The translations under genes were made by a program, and so were the position numbers. DNA of 64,000 bases from Citreicoccus inhibens (GTDB lineage: Bacteria; Myxococcota; Myxococcia; Myxococcales; Myxococcaceae): the NCBI RefSeq assembly GCF_019039035.1, contig NZ_JAHNZT010000006.1, forward strand, positions 310,001 through 374,000, given 5' to 3'. Position 1 is the stretch's first letter; the number at the start of each line of letters is the position of its first letter. The notes beneath the pieces are model-generated. The model was not told where the DNA came from, searched no databases, and saw only the letters and a program-made list of their open reading frames with translations. This document shows positions 1-6,497 of this stretch, piece by piece.

Positions 1-734
1 CTGTCTGGTTGATACGCAGCCCCGCGAAGCCCGCGCGCGTGATTTCAACGAACTCGACCTCGAAGGCATGCGCGCCCCCGATGCCCAGGCCCATGTGCCC
101 ATCGCTCAGGAGGGCGTCATCGCTCAGGAAGCCGTCGCGCGAACGTGACGTGGCATTGGCGACACAGCCGTGCCCTGGGAAGGCCGCGTCGCCCGTTCCC
201 GACTCCGCGTCGTAGCGACCGGTGAGCACCCAGTTCGAGCCCCCGCGCATGGCCCAGAGGTAGCCCTGCGTGCTGGCCGCCTTCGGACGAATGACGACCT
301 GCCCCCTTGTTGGTGATGACCAGCGGCCGAGTCCCGGCGCGGTCAGGCAGGTTGCCCAGGTTGATGAGCGTGTACTGGCCCGCCGGGATGTAGAGCCGGT
401 CCAGCGTCTTCCAATCCACCGCGGGGAACTTCGCTTGCACGTCCGGGAGGTAGAGCTCGCCCGCGGCACTGGGCCCCGGAAGCGTGAAGACAGTCGAGGG
501 TGCGCCGAAATGCCCCAGCGGCTCGCAGGGACCCACACCTCCGTCCGGGTTCTGGGTGCCCGCGTCCGTCGATGGTCGAGGGGCTGGCGGCAGCACCACT
601 CTGTCCACGAGCCGGGGCAAGCTCACTCTCTGGCTGCGTGCGCACGTTCCGCCCCGCGGCAGGTGTCTCGCCCGGGCGTTCCAGAGGGCATCGCGTGGAG
701 ACCGCAAGATTCTCCAAGCTGAGCTGACGAACAC
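1..734 (-). pseudogene. Frameshifted, truncated beta-helix-type secreted protein
   Basis: This leftward gene runs off the left edge, so its C-terminus is not in the window. From about 590 to 305 one frame gives a DAGTQNPDGG-type linker followed by a coherent domain (LYIPAGQYTLINLGNL, then RPLVITNKG). The reading then breaks at a run of five G (minus strand, about 301-306). Removing one G restores a sensible continuation, QVVIRPKAASTQGYLWAMRG and onward to the window edge, with GYLWAMRGGSNWVLTGRYD typical of right-handed beta-helix proteins. The N-terminal part (about 590-734) has no convincing signal peptide in any single frame, so a second lesion is likely near 570. The linker and domain style match secreted myxobacterial lipoproteins. 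Either the gene is decaying or the homopolymer holds a sequencing error. Family assignment is inferred from the repeat-like Ile/Leu/Gly pattern only. Confidence 0.55.
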
Positions 735-934
735 CTCCTAGAAGTGGTCGCAGCCCAGGAGACAAGGACAAAGGCTTGCACGGCATTCGTGCAACCTCCT
801 CGGACACCGACGCTTCCGCGTTCGTTCTCGTTCCAGTTGGGGACAGCGCCGAGACCGTGTGCATCAGGTGATGCGCGGCGGGCGGCGGGCCCAGACCTTG
901 AATCTCGTGAGACACCACAACAGGAGCAAACAAC

Positions 935-1333
935 ATGAGTTCGATCTGCAAAGACATCACCACGAGCGCCGCGCCCGAGCTGGTGTGGGATGCAGTCCGT
1001 GACCTCGGCGCCCTTCACACCCGATTGGTTCCCGGGTTCGTCGTCGATACGCGCCTCGAGCCGGGAGCCCGCGTGGTCACGTTCGGCAACGGGATGGTGA
1101 TCCGGGAGCCCATCGTTGCGATCGACGAGGAGGGACGGCGCCTCGTGTGGGGCGCGGAAGGTGGACTGATGACCCACTACAACGGAGCGGTTCAGGTCTT
1201 CGCGGAGGGCAATGGGAGTCGAGTTGTCTGGACGGCTGATTTTCTGCCCCACGAGGCCAGCGCGGTCGTCGGGCCAATGATCGACGCGGGAATGGCCGCG
1301 ATGAAGAAGGCGCTGGACGGGCTGGGGACCTGA
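935..1333 (+). CDS. SRPBCC (START/Bet v1-like) family protein
   Basis: The 132-aa product has the typical SRPBCC layout. It opens with SSICKDITTSAAPELVWDAV, the first strand and helix that begin these ligand-binding helix-grip folds. GMVIREPIVAIDEEGRRLVW follows in the central sheet, and the protein ends in a long helix (GPMIDAGMAAMKKALDGL). Length is normal for the family. The family binds or acts on small hydrophobic ligands (polyketide cyclases, CoxG-like carriers). No substrate can be read from this sequence. A good Shine-Dalgarno (AGGAG, 8 nt spacing) precedes the ATG. It appears monocistronic: the next gene is 550 bp away and the upstream gene is antiparallel. Confidence 0.85.
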   Translation: MSSICKDITTSAAPELVWDAVRDLGALHTRLVPGFVVDTRLEPGARVVTFGNGMVIREPIVAIDEEGRRLVWGAEGGLMTHYNGAVQVFAEGNGSRVVWTADFLPHEASAVVGPMIDAGMAAMKKALDGLGT

Positions 1334-1884
1334 GCCGGTCTTCCGACTCGGGAGCTCGCGATGCCATGGCGCGGGCTGGACAATCCACCTGTGGCGTCGC
1401 GAGCCCCACGAAACCCAAAAGGAATGGAGTCACTCGCCGGGCGGGTGCGCAGCAATGGGAACTCCGACACGACCCAGCGGAGGAGTCCGCAGCCCTCCGG
1501 GATGGTGGGGCAGCGCCGGGATGGCTGGGAGCGAGGGTGGCCCATCGAGGAGTGAGTGCGAGAGAAAGAGCAGGGCCCACACATGGGTCCGGGTTCTGAA
1601 GGCCCACTGCGGTCGGCCCCTGGGGCCGCATTCACCCGTCGCGGATGTCTGGGATGAGCCAGCAACCACAAGCGCCCCAGACGGTGACGCGCAGTGACTA
1701 CGAGACACGGACGGCTCTTGGCGGGATGCGCCATGGGGTCGCTCCAGCCCTGCTCGCATGGAGATGCCCGCGCCTGAAGATTTCAAAGTCTCTCTTTGAT
1801 TAGGCTTCGCGCGGCCCAGACTTCAGAGGGCTTCGCTCGGGGACTCCTGGCCCCGAGCGGTCTCGCGGTTCATGGAGGCTTCAC
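1334..1884. other. 551-bp intergenic region
   Basis: I see no credible gene here. Open frames exist on both strands but lack a ribosome site, domain or signal sequence and look like GC-rich chance frames. The only clear structure is the hairpin near the right end, listed separately. The region between about 1780 and 1810 is less GC-rich than its surroundings and could hold the promoter of the small lipoprotein gene at 1885, but no convincing -35/-10 pair can be named. Confidence 0.5.
1834..1859 (+). promoter_or_regulatory. 9-bp perfect hairpin in the leader of the small lipoprotein gene
   Basis: CGCTCGGGG at 1834-1842 is the exact inverse of CCCCGAGCG at 1851-1859, with an 8-nt loop. It lies 25 nt before the ATG at 1885. 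No same-strand gene ends nearby (the last stop is at 1333), so a leader structure or operator is more likely than a terminator. No T-run follows. Confidence 0.45.
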
Positions 1885-2157
1885 ATGACGCTCAAGTCGT
1901 TGTTGTGGCTGCCGTGTGCCCTGGCGATGGTTGCCTGCGGCGGATCCCCCGTGGAAGAGCAGACGCCTGCTGCGCCCGATGAGTCCTCGGGCGGGCAGGT
2001 CTCTGCCAGCTGTGTGGATGACTGTGGTGAGCCCGAGGCGTACTACTGCGAGCCCTGTCCTCAAGGCGGCAAGGGCATCAAGTACATCCAGCGCAACGGC
2101 TGCACCTGTGCCGCGCAGAGCGTCACCTACGAGTACTGCGGGCTCCTGTCCTGCTAG
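1885..2157 (+). CDS. Small cysteine-rich lipoprotein
   Basis: The 90-aa protein starts with a lipoprotein signal (MTLKSLLWLPCALAMVACGG; lipobox MVAC, modified Cys18) and a short acidic Pro/Ser linker. A compact domain with eight cysteines spaced C-x3-C-x7-C-x2-C-x14-C-x1-C-x9-C-x4-C follows, ending at the last residue. It should be membrane-anchored outside the cytoplasm, with up to four disulfides. I do not recognise the domain. A GGAGG ribosome site precedes the ATG. Hairpins sit both upstream (1834-1859) and downstream (2218-2249), so it may be its own transcription unit. It could be an envelope-stress, defence or binding protein; nothing in the sequence decides this. Confidence 0.75.
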   Translation: MTLKSLLWLPCALAMVACGGSPVEEQTPAAPDESSGGQVSASCVDDCGEPEAYYCEPCPQGGKGIKYIQRNGCTCAAQSVTYEYCGLLSC

Positions 2158-2217
2158 TGCGCTCCGAGGTCACACGCCCGGTCGGACTACAGTCGGGCGC
2201 GTGAGTTGAGCAAGGTC

Positions 2218-2249
2218 CCGCGAGCGACTTCCGATAGAGTCGCTCGCGG
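2218..2249 (+). terminator. 12-bp perfect hairpin between the Cys-rich lipoprotein and DUF350 genes
   Basis: The arms 2218-2229 and 2238-2249 (CCGCGAGCGACT and its exact inverse) pair around an 8-nt loop. The hairpin is 60 bp after the lipoprotein stop and ends only 6 nt before the ATG of the DUF350 gene. No T-tract follows. It may terminate the upstream message, or act in the leader of the DUF350 gene, whose start has no other obvious Shine-Dalgarno. Confidence 0.55.
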
Positions 2250-2255
2250 CTTGCC

Positions 2256-2798
2256 ATGAACCTCGTCCTCTTCGCGGTCGGACTCATCAAGGTGGTCTTC
2301 GGCGGGCTGGTCGCCGCGCTCGGCATCTGGCTGGGCCTACGGGGCTTGAGCCGGATTCTCGGCACACATCCCGTGGAGGAGCTGCGGCAGCGCAACGTGG
2401 CCTCGGGGCTGGTGCACGGCACCAGTCTGGTGTCCCTGGGGCTGCTGGTGCAGCACGCGGTGCAAGCGACGCTGGACGCGGTGGACCTCACCGTGCGCAG
2501 CCCCTCGTTCCAGCCGCTGGAGGTGGCGAAGCTGCTGGGGCTCGCGCTGGCCCATGTGGGGTTGTCGTTGGGCGTGGGGGTCGCGGTGCTCGCGGTCGGA
2601 GTCCTGCTGTTCGACCGGATGACGCCGGGCATCGACGAACTCAGCGAGGTGCGCCAGGGCAACGTCGCCGCCGCCCTCATCCTCTGCGCCATCCTGCTCG
2701 TGCTCGCGCTGCTCACGGCGCCCGGGCTCCAGGCCACGCTCGATGGGCTCATTCCCTTTCCGCAGCTTCCGGACGGGGAGCTGCGCGCCCCCAGCTGA
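2256..2798 (+). CDS. DUF350-type inner-membrane protein
   Basis: The 180-aa protein has four hydrophobic segments at about residues 5-27, 47-70, 90-117 and 136-160, with short loops. Two internal halves each carry a basic/acidic loop followed by a GN/SGL-type start of a membrane helix (EELRQRNVASGLVHG and SEVRQGNVAAALILC). This duplicated pattern is characteristic of DUF350 (YjfL-like) membrane proteins. Their molecular function is unknown. The ATG follows a strong hairpin by 6 nt and lacks a clear ribosome site. The transglutaminase-like gene begins 12 bp after its stop, so the two are almost certainly co-transcribed. Confidence 0.8.
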   Translation: MNLVLFAVGLIKVVFGGLVAALGIWLGLRGLSRILGTHPVEELRQRNVASGLVHGTSLVSLGLLVQHAVQATLDAVDLTVRSPSFQPLEVAKLLGLALAHVGLSLGVGVAVLAVGVLLFDRMTPGIDELSEVRQGNVAAALILCAILLVLALLTAPGLQATLDGLIPFPQLPDGELRAPS

Positions 2799-2810
2799 GG
2801 CCGAGCACGC

Positions 2811-3674
2811 ATGGCCTCCCGCACGCCTCCCGTGAAGACGCTGGTCAAGTTGCTGCTCGTGGGGCTGAGCATCGCGACGGCCTTGAGTTTCTGCGGGCTG
2901 CGCATGGTAGGCCGGCTGTCCCCTCCGGGCTCGCACAGGACCTTGCCTGGTCTCTCGCCAGAGGACCCGTCCGAGGACTTGGGCCAGGTGTTGGTACCCG
3001 TGGACACTCCGCCCGGGCGCGCCGTCACCTATGTCTGGAACGTGGAGGAACTCACGCCGCAACGTCAGCAGGTGGCCTACGGCCTGGGCGAGCGGCTGGA
3101 AGCGCAGATCGAAGCGACCCATCACGCCTACGCTCGGCGGCTGCGCTACCGGGCGCTGGGCCCTGGGCGATTCACGTACGTGGCGCCTCCAGGCTGCGGC
3201 ACGGACATGCACTGCATCTACCTGGAGCTGATGCGGACCTCGCCGGGGCCGGTGCGCGCGCTGGGCGAGCGCTTCGCCGCCTCCATCCGGACGCGTCAGC
3301 TCGATGCCGCGCAGGCCGCGCAGCTCATCCTCGGGTTCGTGCAGCGCATTCGCTACGAGGTGCCGGACAACGAGCCCTTTGGCATCGTGCCGCCCGCGCT
3401 GGTGCCCGCGCAGAACCGAGGCGACTGTGATTCCAAGGCAGTGCTCGCGGTGATGTTGCTGCGGCAGGTGGGAATCGACGCGGTGCTGCTCTACTCGGAT
3501 CCGCTGGCGCACGCGGCGGTGGGCGTGGGGCTGCCCGGCTCGGGCACGCGGCTGAAACTGGGGGGCCGCAGCTACCAGTACGCCGAAGTCACCGCGGAAG
3601 GCTGGCCGCCCGGAATGGTGCCGCCCCGCTACAACCTGCTCCACTTGTGGAAGGTTCTCCCGCTGGAGGAATGA
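2811..3674 (+). CDS. Membrane-anchored transglutaminase-like protein
   Basis: The 287-aa protein starts with a basic N-terminus and one hydrophobic segment (about residues 9-29), a signal anchor or uncleaved signal that leaves the body outside the membrane. The C-terminal half is a transglutaminase/cysteine-peptidase-like core. It contains NRGDCDSKAVLAVMLLR with nucleophile candidate Cys206, then HAAVGV with His234, then YAEVTAEGWPPG with Glu259 or Glu263 as the third residue. A GCGTDMHC segment sits upstream of the core. The triad looks intact, so it could be an active transamidase or protease of an unknown periplasmic target. It is coupled to the DUF350 gene with a 12-bp gap. The pairing suggests the two act at the same membrane, but this is inference. 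Confidence 0.8.
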   Translation: MASRTPPVKTLVKLLLVGLSIATALSFCGLRMVGRLSPPGSHRTLPGLSPEDPSEDLGQVLVPVDTPPGRAVTYVWNVEELTPQRQQVAYGLGERLEAQIEATHHAYARRLRYRALGPGRFTYVAPPGCGTDMHCIYLELMRTSPGPVRALGERFAASIRTRQLDAAQAAQLILGFVQRIRYEVPDNEPFGIVPPALVPAQNRGDCDSKAVLAVMLLRQVGIDAVLLYSDPLAHAAVGVGLPGSGTRLKLGGRSYQYAEVTAEGWPPGMVPPRYNLLHLWKVLPLEE

Positions 3675-3698
3675 GGATTTGACGCAGCGATGCGCGCG

Positions 3699-4181
3699 TC
3701 AGAGATGCTGGTGCATCACGAACGCATCGACGTCGCCCGCGGTGGGATGCTGGAACGCGAGGGGCAGGCGCCCGACGATTTGAAATCCGAGCGACTGCCA
3801 GAGCCGCACGGCGCGCTCATTCGTGCTGATGACAAAGTTGAACTGCATCGCGCGATACCCCCGCGCGCGCGCATATTCCAGCGAGTGCGCGCACATGCTG
3901 CGCGCGATGCCTCGGCCCGTCGCGGCCGCGCTCGTCATGTAGCCACAGTTGCAGACGTGCCGGCCGCCACCTGCCTGGTTCGGGCGGATGAAGTAGGTGC
4001 CAAGGATGACCCCGTCCTCCTCCGCGACGAACGTCTCCTTGTCCGGGCCCATCCAATAGGCCAGCGCATCCGCTTCGCTCATGTCCGCATCCAGCGCGTA
4101 CGTCGTGCCTTGGCGAATGGTGGGGATGATGATGGCCGCAATGCCCGCGGTATCGACAGCGTCGGCTCTCCGGATGCGCAT
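3699..4181 (-). CDS. GNAT-family N-acetyltransferase
   Basis: The 160-aa protein is a full single-domain GNAT. It begins with the usual IRRADAVDTAGIAAI opening. A central strand GVILGTYFIRPN is followed by the acetyl-CoA-binding region (TGRGIARSMCAHSLEYARARG, a variant of the Q/RxxGxG/A loop). The fold closes with FNFVISTNERAVRLWQSLGF, the conserved N-x5-LW-x3-GF element. It should transfer acetyl from acetyl-CoA to an amine; the acceptor is unknown. It converges on the transglutaminase-like gene, with 24 bp between the stops. Confidence 0.85.
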   Translation of the reverse strand: MRIRRADAVDTAGIAAIIIPTIRQGTTYALDADMSEADALAYWMGPDKETFVAEEDGVILGTYFIRPNQAGGGRHVCNCGYMTSAAATGRGIARSMCAHSLEYARARGYRAMQFNFVISTNERAVRLWQSLGFQIVGRLPLAFQHPTAGDVDAFVMHQHL

Positions 4182-4281
4182 GGCGCGAGCTTACCGGGAT
4201 TCAGCGGAGCAAGAGGGCGCCCTCGCTCGTTGACCGCTACGCGTCGCGGGGCGCGCGTCTCACCGCCCCGCCCCGCCACGC

Positions 4282-4452
4282 CTTGACTCGACGCCCGATG
4301 CGGATGTCTTCGGGGTCGACCTGGACGTCCTGCCCCTCGTGAGCGAGCGCTTCGGCGAGGTCGCGAACACGCTCGGCCCCAGCGACGTGGGGTTCCGCGA
4401 GCTGCCCGTCCAGAATTCGCGAGAGCAGCTGCCGCGGGCCCGGCTCCCCTGA
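4282..4452 (+). pseudogene. Possible C-terminal remnant of an imm11/DUF1629-like protein
   Basis: This open frame ends at TGA 4450-4452 and reads DADVFGVDLDVLPLVSERF, then GEVANTLGPSDVGFRELPVQ. The pattern (a hydrophobic strand, LVSERF helix, then GVxFRELPV strand) resembles the C-terminal end of the imm11 immunity-like proteins that are common in myxobacteria. No start codon with a ribosome site and no N-terminal domain is present, so if real it is a degraded fragment. It could equally be a chance frame. Confidence 0.2.
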
Positions 4453-4461
4453 AGACAGACA

Positions 4462-4498
4462 GCGGCTCTCCTTGGAGGTGGGTTCCAAGGAGAGCCGC
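4462..4498 (-). terminator. Strong hairpin terminator of the metalloprotease gene
   Basis: Fifteen bases at 4462-4476 are the perfect inverse of 4484-4498, giving a 15-bp stem with a 7-nt loop. The hairpin begins 9 bp downstream of the stop codon at 4507 on the minus strand. The stem is GC-rich with no strong U-tract, as is common in high-GC bacteria. Confidence 0.85.
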
Positions 4499-4506
4499 GG
4501 AGGCGT

Positions 4507-6297
4507 CTACTGGTGGTTCTGGCTGAAGATGTTCATCACCTTGACGACGTGCTGCGGACTCGCGAGCGTCATGGCGTACGGCAGGAACTCAGACATCACG
4601 TCGTGCGTGCCGTTCTTCAGGAACAGCTTCGGCGTGGCGCCGGTGTGCAGGTAGAAGATGGAGTCCTGTCCGTCCGCGACGCTGTCGTAGAGGTCCCAGA
4701 AGGTCGCCGCCACCCAGGCCTCGTTCGCGTTCCTCGTGGTGCAGGCCCCAAAGGTCTCCGGGTGTTCGATGTCCACGAACCCGTGCGCCGCCGGAGTCTG
4801 ATTGCGATTGAGCCCCGCCCACACCGGCATGAAGTCAGCGAAGCCCTCCGAGAGCGCCACGCCCGTGTTGACGCAATCGGGCCAACCATGCGGCTTGCCA
4901 CTCCCGTCCGGCAGGTAGCCCCCCCAGTACTTGTTCGCGAGCTGATGCGCCAGCTCGTGCGAGAACGTTGAGACACTGCTCGCCGCCCTCGGGAGGAGCC
5001 AGATTTCATTCCCCGCCGCGCAGCTCCACGGCTGCTTGTCGGGCCGGCCGCAGTCATACGTGGTGTTCGGGAAGTACACCGACAGGCTCGTGGACTTCAC
5101 CGGGTCGATGCCCTCCCCCTTGCCCTTGAGCGCCTCCCAGAAGCGCATGCCCATCCGATACAGGTCTCCCAGCCCCACCAGGTCGCCATTGGCCAGCTTC
5201 GCCACCTGCGTGAACTCGTTGAGCACCTTGTCGCTCACTGGCGTGTGCTGCGCCCCCGAGGAGAATTGGTAGTAGGCGCCCGCCAGGTTCCGGAGCGTGA
5301 AGTAGACGTTGCGCGGCTCGTAGGTGATGACGATGGGGAAGGAGGTCGGGACCGCCGGCAGGCTCAAACTCCATGCGCCGTTCGGCTGCACGTTGGTCTT
5401 CGCGATGGGCACCTTGATGGAGCCGATGACCATCTGCGCATACACCCGCCAACCCCACCCCGAGTGCTTCTGCCCATCCAGCCCCGTGAAGAAGAACGAG
5501 CCCACCGCGGTCATGCCCGTCGCGAGGCCTCCGCCCAACGTGCGAGCCTTGGACAGGCGCGGGAGCAGCTCGGTGGCCCGTGCGATGCGCTCATCCACGG
5601 AGCGCTGCGTGAACTTCGCGTCGTCCTCCTCCCCATGACGCACCGAGGTGTCCCGTGGCGGCGGGAGCGGCAGCGTGGGGGTGTCCTCCTCCCCCGTCTC
5701 GCCCGGGCTGTCCTTGATCATCTCGTCCGTGTTGACCGCCAGTTGCTCCGGCGTCCAATGGAACTCCGTGATGTCGGCGCCATCCGGAAAGGGCGTCGAC
5801 CCATCGGTCGGGAACACCCACACCGGCTTGCCATCCTCGTCCTGCTCGCGCGCCAAGGGACGCACGAAGAGGTTCTCGTACGTGTCGACGACGTAGGTGC
5901 CGTCTCGCACCATGAGGTCCAGCGAGCCCTCCACGCTCGCCACCGTCACTCCGTCCGCGGTGACCAGGTCCACCGGCACCGTCACGTGGTAGAGGCCATC
6001 GGTGCGGACGGCCATGCTGAAGGGAACCTTCACCGACTCGCCCGGCTTCACGAGGACCGGCCGTTCACTCACCTCGATGACGTACCCCAGCGGGCTGCTG
6101 ACCCGGCGGGTCACGGCGTTGACCGACACCGAGTTGGGATTGGCCACTTCAATCCACCCACTCATGGCGGAAGTGCTTCCACGAGACTCGCTCAACACCG
6201 GAGTGACATCCGACAACTTGGGGGTCTCGGCCAGGGATGAGCCCGTGGCGAGACAGGCGGCCACGAAGGCCCCCTTCACCAATGAAAGGCGTTTCAT
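4507..6297 (-). CDS. Secreted HExxH zinc metalloprotease-like protein
   Basis: I chose the ATG at 6297 because it follows GAGGAATGC and opens a clean Sec signal peptide (MKRLSLVKGAFVAACLATG, cleavage near SLAE). The 596-aa product has an N-terminal beta-rich region (about 25-140) resembling an Ig-like or anchor domain with long-side-chain strands. An acidic/Pro linker (about 185-225) and then a zincin-type domain follow. The active site is HELAH at residues 447-451, followed by SEGFADF about 36 residues later, whose Glu is a plausible third zinc ligand. Around ten C-terminal positions contain Cys, suggesting disulfides outside the cell. I do not recognise the exact peptidase family. A strong terminator follows the gene. 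A role in extracellular protein digestion is inferred from secretion and the motif. Confidence 0.75.
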   Translation of the reverse strand: MKRLSLVKGAFVAACLATGSSLAETPKLSDVTPVLSESRGSTSAMSGWIEVANPNSVSVNAVTRRVSSPLGYVIEVSERPVLVKPGESVKVPFSMAVRTDGLYHVTVPVDLVTADGVTVASVEGSLDLMVRDGTYVVDTYENLFVRPLAREQDEDGKPVWVFPTDGSTPFPDGADITEFHWTPEQLAVNTDEMIKDSPGETGEEDTPTLPLPPPRDTSVRHGEEDDAKFTQRSVDERIARATELLPRLSKARTLGGGLATGMTAVGSFFFTGLDGQKHSGWGWRVYAQMVIGSIKVPIAKTNVQPNGAWSLSLPAVPTSFPIVITYEPRNVYFTLRNLAGAYYQFSSGAQHTPVSDKVLNEFTQVAKLANGDLVGLGDLYRMGMRFWEALKGKGEGIDPVKSTSLSVYFPNTTYDCGRPDKQPWSCAAGNEIWLLPRAASSVSTFSHELAHQLANKYWGGYLPDGSGKPHGWPDCVNTGVALSEGFADFMPVWAGLNRNQTPAAHGFVDIEHPETFGACTTRNANEAWVAATFWDLYDSVADGQDSIFYLHTGATPKLFLKNGTHDVMSEFLPYAMTLASPQHVVKVMNIFSQNHQ

Positions 6298-6497
6298 GCA
6301 TTCCTCGGGATGGATGGAGCAGACCGCGCCGGAATCGGCATCGGTCGATTTCCCAAACGAAGCGCCGCGTGGATCTTCCGTCCCCTGTCTGCCTTTCACG
6401 TCGCGCGACAGCGCCCCCGCCGCGGCGCGCGCGCGCTGGATGTGATTTTCCAGCGCGGAGGTGCAAACCGAGGCACGGGGCGCATGCCTGGCGCCCC

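Larger units (their letters stand above)
4182..4506. other. 325-bp intergenic region with a possible gene remnant
   Basis: The region lies between the start of the GNAT gene and the stop of the metalloprotease gene, both leftward. It contains a doubtful rightward coding remnant (4282-4452) and the strong terminator of the metalloprotease gene (4462-4498), both listed separately. The 83-aa leftward open frame over the same bases (4237-4488) runs through the terminator stem and has no recognisable domain. Confidence 0.5.

Noticed and set aside
744-938. 64-aa rightward frame ending in an ATGA overlap with the SRPBCC gene
   Set aside because: The overlap looks like coupling, but there is no ribosome site, the sequence is Pro/Arg-rich without structure, and it runs antisense to a decaying gene region.
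4237-4488. 83-aa leftward frame in the 4.2-4.5 kb gap
   Set aside because: It crosses the perfect terminator stem of the metalloprotease gene and has no domain or ribosome site.
6237-6497. Upstream extension of the helicase frame
   Set aside because: It overlaps the divergent protease start, is Arg/Pro-rich, and the helicase-like sequence begins only after ATG 6498.
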